64,000 bases of DNA from Typha latifolia (Eukaryota; Streptophyta; Magnoliopsida; Poales; Typhaceae), in the NCBI GenBank assembly GCA_019914945.1, contig CM034109.1:372001-436000 (forward strand), given 5' to 3'. Below the pieces are notes generated by a model, which was not told the origin of the DNA, did not search any database, and worked only from the letters and a program-made list of their open reading frames with translations. Of the stretch, positions 11,954-25,600 are shown piece after piece (within the stretch, counting starts at the first letter, position 1; the number at the start of each line of letters is the position of its first letter). A program made the position numbers and the translations under genes.

Positions 11954-12507
11954 TCTCTCTTCCTCTCCTTTCTTTTAGTATCTCATATAAGAGAGAAGAA
12001 GGGATAAGAGAAGAGAGAAGAGATGGGGGGATGATAAGCCTATGGATTCCTTTGTGTATAGATAGATGGGTGAGTAGCAAATTGTGGAATGGTGGATCCC
12101 CGTGCTACCTTCCACTCTTTATCCTTTCTGCTCCTCTTGACTTTTTTACATTTGGCCCCTCCTTAGTGCTCTAATTTTTACATAATAATTTCTTCTTCTT
12201 CTTCTTCTTCTTTTCCTTTTTATCATAATGGCCCTTAATTGCTTGACAATTTTACATATTTTCTTTAGATTTTTTTTTTTCATTTATCACCCTACCTTGG
12301 GGATCTCTCCTCAAGGACATGGGTTTTCCACGTGTTATTTTCTCCTCCCTACGCTTGTAAGGCCTCCTCTTTTGCAAGGAAATGGGCACGTAGCCAAAAG
12401 GGTCTCCTCGAAAAATAAAATTTTAGCCGAGGGGTTTTATAAATAATTCCCTCAAAGAGCTCTTTCCCTCTTCTCTGTAATCTTCTTATCTTCTTCTCTC
12501 GTCGCTA
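11915..12507. promoter_or_regulatory. Bidirectional promoter region of RBD1-like and CCB1-like genes
   Basis: 593 bp separate the two divergent start codons. On the plus side there is a TATAAATA box at 12438-12445, followed by a pyrimidine-rich leader to the ATG at 12508. A G-box (CCACGTGT core, CACGTG at 12329-12334) and a CACGTA word near 12386 lie upstream. On the minus side a weak TATA-like TTATATGA lies at 11983-11990, with a long TC-rich tract (about 11915-11975) in the presumed RBD1 leader. A (TTC)n run sits at about 12191-12212. Both genes act in thylakoid complex assembly, so shared light regulation through the G-box is a reasonable inference. Confidence 0.6.
12438..12445 (+). promoter_or_regulatory. 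TATA box of the CCB1-like gene
   Basis: TATAAATA 63 bp before the ATG, followed by a pyrimidine-rich stretch typical of plant transcription starts. Confidence 0.6.
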
Positions 12508-14441
12508 ATGGCGTTTACGGCACCGACGCCTCTCTCTCCGCCGCTTCAGCTCAATGTCTTCTCCCATCGAGTTGAAACGAGTCGGGTCCAACTCGGCGGA
12601 GTATGCCCGTGGCTCGGCCACCCGAGTCGAGCCGACTCGACGAGGAGGAAGAGAGCCTCGCCTTTGGTTCGCCTCTCTCCCCTCCCCGACCCATTCTTCC
12701 TCCTCGATGTCTCAAATCCGGCGGTGGATGTCGGATACTCGCCGGCGAGCTACTACACTTCACTGGGACTCTTCGTTATCTCGGTTCCTGGCCTCTGGTC
12801 TCTTATCAAGCGCTCCGTGAAGTCCAAGGTCGCACCTTTTTCCTAATGCTCCCTATTTCTTCGGTAAATTATTGCATTTCGGTGAGATTTTGCTGTTTTC
12901 GATCTATTTGGTGGGGTTTTGAGATAAAGATGGGATCTTTTGGCTTCCATAGGTAGTGCAGAAGACGTTTGTGAAAGAAGATGGGACCGCGATGGCGCCG
13001 AACCAGGTGGCCGGGGAGATTCTATCCTTCTTCACCCGGAATAACTTCTCCGTCTCCGACCGCGGTGAGACCATCACGTAATGCGTCCTTCTAAATCCAT
13101 TTATTTATGGATATTTTTTTTCCCCAAATGTTTTGTCTCTATTCCTTTGGTTTCATGGATATTATCACATGACATATTAACTATTTAAATTTGTAAATAT
13201 TTTTGTAATATATGTATATATTCCTTAATAAAGTTGGAGGATAATGGGAAGTTCTATTTTTAATCCCTGAAACACATCAAATACAAAATGAAGATAGTAA
13301 TGTTGTAATTGAGAAATTATTAACGACTGCATGCTTATATTGGTGAGGATCTTAACGCTTTATGTTGTAACTTGGAATTGTATATTGCATGCTTATGGAC
13401 CATAAGATGATTTAAGGAAGCCTTGTGATTCTTTAATTTAATTTTTTGACGATCTTTTATTCGATTGAAAAGTGAGATGATATTTTGCTTACCTGCTTGC
13501 TATATTTTTCATCTGACATGAAAATTATAAGCCTAACTTGTGAAAAAAATTATTGATAAACCAGCTTAAATTATCTATGGAATATGCTTGAATGTACATA
13601 AATAAAGGCCTTACTTAGTGTGCTAATAACACACTTAAATTAGCTGTGAGTTCCATTTCACTCACTTCTATGGGTGAGTCTGATGAATTACATAGGAAAG
13701 TCATGAATTATGGTTGTTCCATTTGCTGATAATAAGAAAGTTATCTGCATGAAGAATTATTGGGGAAAAGTTTGTTGAGGATCTTCATAAGAATATATAA
13801 GTCGATTTCTTTCTATCTGTATTCTAAGAATTTCAGTCATCAATCCTAACTGCACATTCTTTCCTCTATTAGTCTATCTACTTATTCGCATTCTTTCTCT
13901 TAGCTATGGATTTGCATCTTTCATTGAATGAAATATTTGTGTGCATAACTTTCCATTTGAAGCAGCCTTTTATTTGATGTATGCTTGCTGGCATTTGTGA
14001 AGGTTTGAAGGCATGATGATTCCAAGCAGAGGCCAAGCAGCACTGCTAACTTTCTGCACTTGCATAAGCCTTGGCAGCGTCGCCCTCGTCCTCTCAATTG
14101 CAGTTCCTGAAGGAGGGAACAACTGGTTTTGGCTGATGACGTTAAGTCCATTGGCGTAAGTTGGTGAAGAAATTTACGAGGAAAAAAATTTACTGATCTT
14201 CGCTACTCTAACGAATGTGAATGACGAAGTAATCTTTACTTTGTGACGGTTCAGGGGAGTATACTATTGGAAGCGGGCGTCGAGAAAGGAAGAGATCAAG
14301 GTCAAGATGATGCTGGGCGACAATGGAAGCCTTTCAGAGATCCTTGTACGTGGAGATGATCAACAAGTGGAGCAGATGAGGAAGGAGCTCAAGCTTAGTG
14401 AAAAGGGAATGATCTACGTTAAAGGTATCTTCGAGAGATAA
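12508..14441 (+). CDS. CCB1: Cofactor assembly of complex C subunit B, CCB1-like
   Basis: Four exons (12508-12828, 12953-13077, 14003-14155, 14255-14441) encode 261 residues. Residues 1 to about 65 resemble a plastid transit peptide rich in Pro/Ser/Arg. Then come ASYYTSLGLFVISVPGLW (first membrane span, about 80-100), a soluble stretch with QVAGEILSFFTRNNFSVSDR, and a hairpin of two more spans (about 160-183 and 188-205, including LLTFCTCISLGSVALVLS). The stromal tail ends in GMIYVKGIFER. I recognise this pattern as plant CCB1. It is one of the CCB factors that attach haem c' covalently to cytochrome b6 on the stromal side of the thylakoid. The start fits a TATA box 63-70 bp upstream and no earlier in-frame ATG lies between. 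Exon 1 is much richer in GC than the rest. Confidence 0.85.
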
Positions 14442-14917
14442 CCAACACCAACTTCTACCTGTGAAGAGCCACAGAAGGAAAGAGAAGAAGCATTTAGTTT
14501 CCTTTACAATTTTGTTACATGATTCTTACTAAAGAGCTGGAGAGCAATGATCAGCTGTAGACCTATAAAGCTGTTGAATTAATTACAGAGCGTGAAACTA
14601 TATTTTGAAGAGACTGCTCCGAATGAAGTAGGTTTGAGTTTTTGAAGCTTTGTAATATAAAAGTTTCTTATGATATTTGTAGGAAAAGATAAAGTTCTTT
14701 CCATTCTTTCAACAAAACTAATGTAGAAGAAAATAGTGAGAGTCGAGGTAAATTCATCCGTTAACTATGCTCAACCAATCCATCTCTATATCTATGCTCC
14801 ACCACATACAATGATACAAACCCCCTTCTAAAATTAGTAAGCACCAAGTTGTTAAGAATCCAAGCCACAAAATAACGCACCCCCTACCTACTGCTCATTG
14901 AGGGAGGTCCAAAAAAT
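14442..14917. other. Intergenic region between CCB1-like and Ole e 1-like genes
   Basis: 476 bp with the 3' UTR of the CCB1-like gene and the promoter of the next gene, in the same orientation. No other gene or repeat was seen. Confidence 0.6.
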
Positions 14918-15570
14918 ATGGCCAGACTTCAACTTCTCCATGTCCTTGCTGCTCTTTGCTTTTCTCTCGCCGGTGTTGTCGTCCTTGCCGCACCGACTCC
15001 AACTTTCTTTGTGGAAGGCCGTGTCTACTGCGACACATGCCGCACCGGCTTCGAGACCCCCGCAACTGTGTACATTGCAGGTAAAAATCTCAAACAGTTT
15101 ATAAGTCATGCTGAAGTTCTCATATAAGGTATCATACCAACATTCTCTTTAGTTTCAATCAAAAGATCAGCACACCTGTATCAGTTCCCGGATCGGAAGA
15201 ACTTTGTGACCAACATGGAGAATTTTACTGTTTGATTGCAGGGGCCAAGGTCAGGGTAGAATGCAAGCACTTCCTCTCCAATGCAGTCGAGCACACGGCC
15301 GAGGGGCTCACGGATGCTTCCGGCACTTACAGGATTGAGCTGGCGGATGATCATGAGGAGCAGATCTGCGAGGTGGTGCTGGTGGAGAGCCCAGTCGCTG
15401 GCTGCTCTGAGATCACTGGCGGCAGGGAGCGTGCACGCGTTCTTGTCGCTGGAAACAGCGGCTTGTCCTCCAATGTCCGGTATGCGAATGCTCTCGGCTT
15501 CCTCAAGGACGAGCCGCTGCCCATCTGTGGATTCCTGCTCCGGCAATACGCCTTGGGCGATGACGAGTAA
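14918..15570 (+). CDS. Pollen Ole e 1 family extracellular protein
   Basis: Two exons (14918-15080 and 15242-15570) encode 163 residues. Residues 1-24 are a clear secretory signal peptide ending at VVVLA. The mature part starts PTPTFFVEGRVYCDTCRTGF, the conserved entry of the Ole e 1 / LAT52 / C13 fold. Six cysteines (38, 41, 62, 97, 109, 150) match the expected disulfide set. DASGTYRIEL is the typical mid-domain motif, and PICGF closes the domain. The single intron splits a Gly codon after VYIA. Members are small secreted, often pollen-expressed proteins of the cell wall or apoplast, and several are allergens. Expression in this plant cannot be told from sequence. The gene converges on the IRX10-like gene. 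Confidence 0.9.
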
Positions 15571-16145
15571 CCGCAGCGACTGCAGCAGAGAACCCGCACC
15601 ACCATTGATCTGTCACCAAGCTTTCAAATAAGTATGCCAACAATTTCAAAAGTGAGATGAGAGATATGTACTATGAATCCAATGTAATTGCATCCATGAA
15701 AGCTTGGTGAATTACCTGTCATATATTTTTTCTTGTGATCCTTCGGTTCCTAGCGCCATGTATTGCCATATAAGATCAACAGGAGCCTACAGTAAACTTT
15801 GATACAATTTGCCAAAAGATTCCACAAGGCTATGCTCATTTTTCTCCTCACCAGAGACATGCCATTAGGTTTTTCAAACAAGCAACATATAAAGTATATC
15901 AGAAGCCAGTATCACCAGGACTGCCAACAAGTAGAAGTACAATATTCATGATCATGGAGGGATCAGGTGAAAAAATGGCACCGACCTTTACATTTTTGTT
16001 TCAACTTACAAAACCAAGAGAGGGGAGATAATCTCTGCTGAAGTATTTAATGCTACAAAGATTTGTCAACAAAGCGAAAAACTACTGTTTTCCAAATGGT
16101 TCAGCTTAGGCAAGTGGAAGGAGGAAGTATGTTGAAGCTTTTCCC
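15571..16145. other. Convergent 3' intergenic region
   Basis: 575 bp between the stops of the Ole e 1-like (+) and IRX10-like (-) genes. It holds both 3' UTRs. No independent gene was seen. Confidence 0.6.
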
Positions 16146-18823
16146 CTACCAAGGTTTCAAATCACCAACTGGACCTGCAGTCCAGTTGAGTATCTTTTCA
16201 CCTGGTTGCAGGTATACACTCTTGTCATGTGGCAGCTTGCGAGCAAGGCCATTCAGTATCTGATGGAAAGCATCTCCTGGCTGGGCAGGCTGTGGGAACA
16301 ACATGGCCTGCTTCATCGATGGGTTGGCAAGTAATCTTTGCTTCCTTAGTATGACCTCTGTCGGTATTGATGTCAGGATTGTGTCCAAATTCGGGACATC
16401 CTTCTCAGCTACAAATACCCCAATTTCCTCCCAGGGAATTGCATCTGCAAATGGTAGCACAATGTCATCAGCGATGATGACCGGAATGCAACCAAAAATC
16501 ACTCCTTCCACTAGTCTAGGACTCCATGGAGCCCAACCCAAGGGACACAAGCAGAAAACTGCACGCTGCATATCTTCGTAGTAAGTAGTTGGGTGCTCAG
16601 TCGAAATGTCAAAGAGAGGGTTATTCTTAAAGTTCTCCCATACTGATGCTCGCGCACCTCTGAAATAGCAAAATTGTGCACCGAAATTGAGTATCAGGAT
16701 GTTTGGATATAGGAAAGACAGTGATTAAGATGTCCACAATATTTATAAGCTTTACCTTGCGTAGTACCCACCCTCGGGATCGTTGCCAACATCATAAAAT
16801 AAACCGCGAAAGTAAACAAAGATGGAACGGGGAGTGTCAGGAGGAATCAGGTGAGCCTGCATCTTCTGTGGAGGAGCATAAGGAGGTATAGTGATAGAGC
16901 CCTCCTTCAAGCAAACGTGATTTATTTGCCCAAAAGTTTGAACCAGAGTGGCGCGCTGAAGTAAGGGAAGAATTCCTCGTTCAATAGCTTTCTCTTCCTG
17001 TCAAACCAGAAGAAAAAATTATGTAAGCAACGAACAGCAGAGAGAAAATAAAGAAAATAGGGACATGCAAACCAAGATTCTGTCACCTGATAGTGAAAAC
17101 ATGCGGCAAAATCATGTGGCACGACAAAAAAGTGGTCCGCTCCATCAGTTCTATTCCAGTAAGGCCAGTTTGTTGAGATAAGCTGTATTGCACTTCTCAT
17201 CATCCGCGGCGACTTGAATGGCAAGGGAAGTCCATTGGGAGTTAGGTCACAAGTGGTGTAAACAGGTGTATAAAACCAATCGGCCTCTTCAGGATTAAGA
17301 GTCCGCACTGGACTAGACAGCAAGAACCGATGCATGAAGATTTCAGCAGCAAACATGTGTGTGAGGCATCTAGAATCCTTTTGAAGGATCTTTCTATTGT
17401 ACTTGCTAGGAAGTTCATAGACAAAAACTTTCAATCTTCCAACAGGATCGTCTTCCAGGACATCACCAGCACTCCCTGCAATTAGTAAGTTCACAACATT
17501 AAAATAATCACATAAACACTCTGATGACTTCAAAAAAGAACCACATGATCAATGACAAATGAACACGAGAAACAAGTCATGGCTCATTCGGATAGAGCTT
17601 CGTTTTCCACAGCATTGAATGAATAATTCTAATTTATAAGGTTTAAAAACAAGAAACGGTTCAAATCGGCCACCTTTGCTGGTAGACATGGGGTGTTCAC
17701 AAAAAAGAGAGAATATTCATACTGGAATGCAGTTGGAATGAATTATTTGAAAGACCAAAATTTGACTAATGGGGTGCAAATGGTGGAATGAAGCAGCAGA
17801 TGTAAATAGGAAGTAAGCAAATGGACAAGAAAAATAAGGACAATGAGACAGTAGGGCAAAAGTTAAAAGAGGAAAAGAGAAGTCTGAAGCAGAGAATAAA
17901 GGAAAGAAGGAGCATCAAGATTTCATCAAAAAATGGGATAGGATTAAGAAGAAAGGGATCTAACAGAAGAAAAAAAAAAGAAAAAGAAAAGATTGCAATC
18001 ATGGTTGGATTGGATAAATTGTAGATTACAGTCATCAACTCATCGTATTCTTCTTGTCTGTTGCTCTGTGGTTTTCTGTTTTGAAATTTGCCACTCTATT
18101 ACTTTCCAATTTACTTTAGATCAGCATAATGGGATAATTATGAGGATGAAGGAAGAGAAGAAAAGATGATAAATAAGTGAAATCACTTAAAGATCTTGGA
18201 GATCCCCATGAACCCTTCAAAAATCCTCCCCTGAGCATGGTTCCGTGCAACAAAGCCACAAAAATCTATAACTCTATGCTCATATTTCATATGCCACAGG
18301 CTACTAAAAGCAATATATAAGAATGTGACTATGTCAACGTTAAAGGACTCCAAAGACTATGTAAGCAATATTAGATTCTAATCAGTCTCTCTACGGTAAG
18401 GCATAAAATCGAAGAACTCAACCAAATTAAAAAACACAACATCCTGACTGAATCTTCTTTTATGGTCAAACTCTTTAAAAGTAATTAATCCCATGTCCTT
18501 AGTCTAATTCCATCATACTTGAGAAAAGCAAAGCTATCTACTGCACCCAAAACTCAAATCTTTTTCTGTAACTCTGAAGATAGACAAAACCAATAAAGAC
18601 AATAAAACACTCCAATTAACTGCACTAACCAAATTCAAATCCAGATCAACGCCAAGATAGAAGAAAAGCACACAACAATAATAGAAAAAGAATTAAGAGA
18701 AGCAAATAAAATTCCACCTTCAATCCTCTCCGTGCGGTGGTTCGTTTCCAGATCTCCGGCGCAAATCCCGACAACAAGTGCATAAAGGACCAAAAGACCA
18801 AGAACCCACATCCCATTTCCCAT
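16146..18823 (-). CDS. IRX10/IRX10L-like beta-1,4-xylosyltransferase (exostosin family, GT47)
   Basis: Four minus-strand exons (18718-18823, 17087-17475, 16756-16997, 16146-16659) encode 416 residues, the normal size of plant IRX10/GUT proteins. Residues 5-22 form a signal-anchor segment. The exostosin domain starts at VGRLKVFVYELPSKYN and includes CLTHMFAAEIFMHRFLLSS, ADWFYTPVY, FFVVPHDFAACFHYQ, FVYFRGLFYDV and, near residues 276-310, CPLGWAPWSPRLVE and GCIPVIIADDIVLPFADAIP. The end is NWTAGPVGDLKPW. These enzymes act in the Golgi in elongation of the xylan backbone for cell walls. The start is the first in-frame ATG (18821-18823). The same frame runs upstream only through a GTG at 18854-18856. 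A second ATG four codons on (18809-18811) is possible. IRX10 and IRX10L cannot be separated by eye. Confidence 0.93.
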
Positions 18824-21800
18824 CTCTCCTTCCTCTCTTCCTCCTAACACCCCCACCCAGAAAAAAAAAAATCGATCTTTCTTTCCAGAAAATGGAATTG
18901 GGTAATGAGAGGAATGGAAGGACTCCTCGATAAGATGGCCAAGATAGGTGGGGAGTCAATATGTAAGCAGGAGAAGAGTGGTTGCGAGAGGGTTTTCTTC
19001 GAATTGGAGCCTTGGAAGACAAGGGATCGAAGAAGAGAGATTAGAAGCTCATGGGAAAGGGACAACAAGGGAAGGGTTGGTCTGCCATTGGAGTTGCTTC
19101 AAGAGGAGGAGGAAGGGAGTGGAAAGCTCAAGCTTTTGGGGTAAAAAAGCAACGTACGAATAGATGGCAAGTCTACTTCACAAGCAAAAGGTCTTTTTTT
19201 TTTTATCTTTCTTGGTTTTATTTCGTTATCGTCTTCTTCCTCCATTCCCTCCTCCCACCTTCCTCCAAGTACAGTGCCAAAATAATTGGTGCAAATTTTT
19301 TATTTTTATTTCAATTTTTTGTTATAGGTTTTACATTTTTATGACCACTTTAATTATTGCCTATATTTGGTGGAAATATTCCTCCCTTCTCACATATTTA
19401 AAATTTACGGTCTTTCCTCGTCTCATTTCCTACTTCAAAATCTAGAGAAAAAAGGACAAATTTTGCTACAGATTTCCTATCCATTCTCAGAATCTAAGAG
19501 CAGTCCGAGAGAAGCATTATGGCTTCCCTCTGTCTTAAGAAATTCTGTTCTTTCTGCCTAAAGTTGATTATTGAACGGCCGAGCTTAAATATTTATTTAC
19601 GGTTCAACTCACTGATTATTTCGAACGAACGAAATTTGAATCGAGCTAAAATATATAACATGTTATAACCCACTAGCCCATGGAATGTCAAATTTGGGTA
19701 TTATATTTGATTAGGCAAGCGTAATGAATCTCCATAAAGATATTTAAATTATTTTTAATATGATAATATATTTATATATTGATATCTAATTTACTAAATA
19801 TTTAACGCGGGATCAAAAGATCATGAGAATAAGCATAAATAATGGGTCAAGCCGCGAGCGAAATTGAGCTTTCAGATCGAGGCATAACCCATGCAACTAA
19901 TATCTTCTCGGACTCAAGCCAGGGTTAGCTGGATTAAAATCAAGTGAGTTCTAGCTTGGGCAGGTGAGCCCATCGGCCATCTCTTTGAAATAAAAAAAAC
20001 TTTTAAGAGTACATGCAATAACAATATAACATTTGTTTTCACTTTCTATCATCTTGGTACAAAGAAACTCTACCTGAGCCTAACTTCTTTCCATCCTCCT
20101 CTTTTACTAGTCCTCGGTCATGGCATGGTCTCTCCCTTCTATCTTTTACTCTCTCTTCCTCTCTCTTCCCTCTTCCTAGACCTCGGCTGCACCTCAACGC
20201 TGATGCTCGATGTGATGTTGTCTTTCCTAGGGATCTCGTCTCAACCCCTTCACCAATGGAGGCTTTTTGAGCCCATCCAGAATAATGGTTATTTTTCTTT
20301 TTCTAGCTTGCCATTCTCTCTTTTAAGTTATGTCCATGGTGATAACCAGTATTCATCTTGTGGTCTCCACTGCATCTTCATCTTAGTACCTATAGGACTA
20401 TGCGTGTTTAGATATTGAGCTCTTTGTGAGTTATATGTCTTTCAAGGTAAGATCCTCTCGATTAACAAAAATCTGAACAGATTTAAAAGTCTCAAGATCT
20501 TGTCAGTACTAACAAAAAATCCGTCCCATTATTTTCACATCAAAATAAAACATGAAAGAAAAATAAAAGACTTTCCCATTGACTAGACTAAGTCTCTAAC
20601 TTAATTATTAAAATAGGGTTAATTATACTTAACCCTCTTTAACTATCTTTATCACATAAACTATTTTTAACTAAGAAAATTTTAAGAGATTTATGTAGAT
20701 ATTTTTCCTAGTTCAAGAGGTCCATATAGGTGGAAGTCTTTGTCTGCATTAAGGACTAGAAAACATAGTCTTAATTGATGTTGGATGTGCAGCTTTTTGT
20801 ACTGAAATCTTTGGTGATTTCTAGACTGCTCTCTGATCAAATTTCAACAAGAAGATTCTGCATGGCTTGCTTTATCTTCAGTTTGACTTCCATTTCTAAG
20901 TTGGTTCACAGCTTCACATCACGTCTTCTTCTTTGTGACGTTGTCTTACATATTAAAAAAATAAACTCGGTCAAAACTTCTCTTCAAAGAAACTTATCAC
21001 AAACACCTTAAGTTTTCATTTTATTCTCATTCACAATCTACTATATAGGTATCTATTATTCTTCGACTCTCACTTTTAATGTCTCAAAAACACTTCTTGT
21101 TAAATTCTGTCTAATAGCAGTGAACAAGACAGACATTATTCAGTTATTTTAAGAAATTAAAATACCTAAAAAATCCCTTAATTTGGTTTCCTTTTGAAGA
21201 ATTTATAGATACGATATATCTATAAAAACCCTAGGCAAAGTTTCTAATTATTTGCTTAAGTAAACAATATAGAATAATAATCAACGAATAAAGCAAAAAT
21301 TTATACCAAGATTTATGTAGAAAAACTCCAAACTAGATTAAAAAAAAAACGACGGATCCAAAATCGGATCAAAATTAATCACTATAACGTGTAGTAGGTA
21401 ATAAGAAACTTACAGATCACTCGTCGATCCCATGACTCAATCTGTATCAGCATTGCTCGCTAGACCTTTGCGACACACTGCTTCCCATGATAGGTTTTTA
21501 AACCTCAATGACCCTAGAGATTGATCCTTCTATTTTCAGTAACCCCTCGAGACAAAGTTCTTCTAGATCTGATGTAGATGCGTTGATATTAGAACGATTG
21601 CATACGTTTCATCTAAAGCTAAGGAGTGATCTTCAATAGCCTGCAAAAACTTATCTCAAAATATAATCATTATTCTTAGAGATAAAGTAAATAATTTTTT
21701 AATCAATTTCGACCTCCTCTAGGTAGGGCATTCCAATCCTTATATACTTTATACAGATAAGATCAAAATCCAAGTCAAATTATGTCTCATAGAATTTCAG

Positions 21801-22657
21801 ATTTCGTAAAGTTTCGCGATCGCGTTCAAACACCAAAGCTGCATTTCTCTATGTGTGAATGAGCTGCAAATTTTCTATAGTCCGTTTGAACGCACTGAGA
21901 AAACGCCACCAAACTTAAATGCTTTAAATCTTGAAAATTTTCAAACAAAATCCTATCAAAATTTATAGATATACTCATTTATATATATATATAAACACTT
22001 AGAATATTTTGTACACATTTGCCAACACTAAAAATCTTACACCTTTTACTTTTATCGTAACTACCAAAAAATTACCTAAAGACATTAAATTTTTTTTGCA
22101 TCTATGGGGTAACTGTCCTTTAAGAAAAGAGGCTAATAATAAATATTTTGATAGTAGGTGTGGACATTAATTAAGACAAAACATACGGTGTTTTTCACAT
22201 ATTTCCCTTTTTTTAGCTGAAAGGTGCTTTTCATAAATATTCTCTTTTTCTAACCGTTAACTGAAGCACGCAGACTTCTACATGCACCATTGGTTTGATA
22301 AGATAAATTATCCATGCAAATGTTTATTATATTGTTTCCTATTGATATCCTTTTCATATCCCTTATAAAAAAAATTGAGTCATAAAGTTAGCCTTACATG
22401 ATGTTTTATACTAATTCCGGAAGAAAACCGTTGCATTAAAAGCAGATTTATCATCCAGCTGTCCACATACATACTCGAAGTCATACTCTTTGTGTTGTTT
22501 AATCTAATACATATAAATATATAGAAGAAGGCCAAATACCAATTAGTCTTCTATATCTTCTTCTTCTTCTTCTTCTTCTTCTTCTTCTTCTTCTTCTTCT
22601 TCTTCTTCTTTTCTTTTGTTCTTTTTTTTATGAATTGAGTTTTGTGGGGAACTAATC
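18824..22657. other. Intergenic region with degraded repeats
   Basis: 3.8 kb between the 5' ends of the IRX10-like (-) and first Sec14-like (+) genes, so it contains both promoters. Open frames at 18905-19163 are antisense to the IRX10-like 5' leader. 19560-20000 and about 21290-21740 look like decayed transposable-element sequence (moderate GC islands in AT-rich DNA), but no protein motif can be read. No gene is supported. Confidence 0.5.
22558..22611. repeat. (TTC)n microsatellite in the 5' leader of a Sec14-like gene
   Basis: About 17-18 TTC units ending 47 bp before the ATG at 22658. It probably lies within the 5' UTR, where pyrimidine tracts are common in plants. Its length is likely variable. 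Confidence 0.85.
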
Positions 22658-25600
22658 ATGGAGAAACATGAGCAATCATTAGCAGATGACTTGCCTGGAA
22701 GTGATGAGAATGAAAGGAGGAAGGTGGCTGAGCTGAGGGAGTTAGTGGAGGAGAAAGATCCAGCTGCAAAGGTTTGTATGATCTCTTAGTAGTTTTTGAT
22801 TTTGTTTTTCTCTTCATACTCCTCTGATAGGTTATAGATTGTAAACTGGAGATCTTTATGGTTTTTGATGATTCTTTTTGTTTTGCTTTGTTCTTTTTCA
22901 GTAAATTTATAGTCTTCTGTTGAATTGTTGGTTCTAACTATGTTGCTTCCCATTGTTTCCATTCTAAGTCTAACTGCTGTTAGGAATTATTTTTCTCTTA
23001 AACTTTACCGCAAAGATGTATACAGACATGTCGTTGTAAAAAAAAATAAAAAGGTGATCAGTTATTAGCATTAATTGTGGCCCTTTACTAGCAAGATTCA
23101 GGTTCTTATTTCTTGCGAAAGTTTGGTTTGATTCACTATTCTTGTGAGATCAAATGCATTTTACTGCTCTAAAAGAGTCTACACTGAACTATAAATAGAT
23201 CTTCAAACTTTATCATTCAGGAGGTTGACAATGTGACACTGAGGAGATTCTTGCGATCTCGTGATCAGGACGTCAAGAAGGCGTCTCGATATCTCCTGAA
23301 ACACCTCAATTGGAGGCGTTCAGCCGTCCCAAATGGCTTTATATCTGAAACTGAAATCAAGAATGAGCTTTTGCAGAGGAAGGTATTTGCTCAGGGATTT
23401 GACAAAGTGGGGCGCCCGATTGCGATTGTGCTTAATGCTAAGCATGATCCAGCCAAAAGAGATTTAGCAGAGTTTAAGCGTGAGTTCTTCCACACACATT
23501 GGAGTATTATTTCCTATTAAGGGGAGTTTGCAATCCCTTTTTATTGATACATCCATCTTGCATTTCTACAGGTTCTGTTGTTTACTTAATTGACAAGCTA
23601 TGTGCCAGGTATCTAATTCTCATAAGGATTACTTGACATTACATTTTGATGATTTTTCTTGATGCAATTATATTTAACGAACTTGGCTGTTGAACTGAGA
23701 GAAGTTTATGATCTGAAATCTAGTCAAACATTAACTCCAGAAACTACAAATCTAGATTGCATCAAGAATTTAATGAAGTATACAAGAGAAAAAAGGTGAA
23801 AAGTAGTGGCATGTTTGCATGTTCATTTGATTGATTTCACATTACAGAACAGGAGGAGATCAGGAGAAGTTCACTATTATTGGTGATTTTAAAGACTGGG
23901 GATTCTCGAACTGCGATCTTCATGCTTACCTTGCAGCTCTGGATATTTTACAGGTACTACTTACCAAAATAAAATTTAATTTTTAGTCCTTCAGCTATTA
24001 TAACTTTATGGTTTATGATTATTATTGTGAACATGAATTGCCGAGAAAAAAAATTATCTGCATTAGACTACACTGCCGTAGCAGAAACAGTGTAGTTTGA
24101 GATGAAATTGGGCTACTTCTTCAGAAAAATTCAGAAATCTGAAACTAAAGAAACAATTAAATAAGATCACCACTATTTTAAGAGAACTAAGATTGACATC
24201 CAAAAATCATCGAGGCATGAAAGCCTTAAGTCTTACCAGGAATATGCATCTATCTAGTAAGTTGTCATACTGACTAACTTCGAAAGTCTGTTGTACAGGA
24301 GGAACAATAAAAATAACGAAAACTAGAATGAATACATTTTTCTTTCAGGATCTTGAATTCCTGACTAGTTAACATAAATTTCTTGCGCCAGGAAATGTCA
24401 GAACTAGAAAAAAAAAAAAAAAAATTGGGGCTTGAGAGAGGAGGGTGCACGTGCTCTGCACGTGCAGCCCCTCCCCTCTCCCTCTCCGGCAAGCGACTAG
24501 GCGCGGAGAGAAATCACACCTAATCCGGATTGGATTAGGCCTGGATTTCCATTCTAATCTATAAATTAAACCCTAATCCTCTCTCTCTCTCCTCAACCCC
24601 CCCTCAGCCTCCTTATTCCCCTCCTTCGTTTTCTTATTTGCTCTCACCGTCGGAGTTGTTGCTGTGGAATCGGATCGCCGGAGCATCGCCGGACCGAAAC
24701 TCCTCCCGGTGAGCCCTCTCTCATCCCTCTAGTTTAATTTAAATTTAAAGAGATAGATTAGAAATACCTAATTCGAGGAATTTCGGCCTCGTCGGCAAAT
24801 CAAGCCGGTCGGCGGCTTCGGGTCGCAATCGCATCGTCATCGAAGGCTTCGTGCTCCAAGCCAGTGTCGGTGATGTTTTCTTGGGAGCCCTCGTGGCTCC
24901 AATCGACGCCGACCTCGGCATCGGCCGTCGGTGGTGAGTTTTTCTCCACCTTGTGAGGACGATGAAAAGAGAGAAAGAGGGAGAGGAGAGGTTGAAAGTT
25001 GTCGAGAATGGGTCGTCGGTGGTCACCCTCTCCCTCAGTCTTCTTCTCGCGTCGGTCGCGAGAGGGAAGAAAGGGGTTGGGTGGGCTCGGGTTAAACCCG
25101 AGCCAACCCCTTTTTTCTTTTAAATCGGGTTCGGTTCGGGTTTGGATTTCGTATCCACAAACCCGACCCGAACTGAACCACTTATTTGGTGGGCTGCGGG
25201 TTAGCCCGAGCCCAATTCAATTAATTTGGCTGGGCCTCGGCCCAACCCGATTTAATTGGTTTCTTTTTGGATTGGGCCGGGCCAACAGCAGCCCAGCCTA
25301 ATCCAATGGGTGGGTTAAACCCATTTTAGTTTTTTTTTTAGTTTTTTTTAAATTAAAAATTTTTTTTAGTTTTTTTTAAATTAAAATTTTGATTATTATT
25401 TATTATTTAAGGTGGTGATTTTTAGTACGTGAGCTAGAGATTTGAGATTTCGGTTGTCTTACCTAGACTCAAATGAGTGGGTTCACTTACATGTTTATTT
25501 TATTATATTTCGTATCTTAGTCAGACCATGTAAATTTTCTATGTGCAATTTATTTATTTCACCCTTATGTGTAAAAATATAAATTGTTGCAATTTATGTG

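Noticed and set aside
18905..19163. Plus-strand frames of 70-80 residues
   Set aside because: They lie antisense to the presumed 5' leader of the IRX10-like gene and are charged low-complexity sequence.
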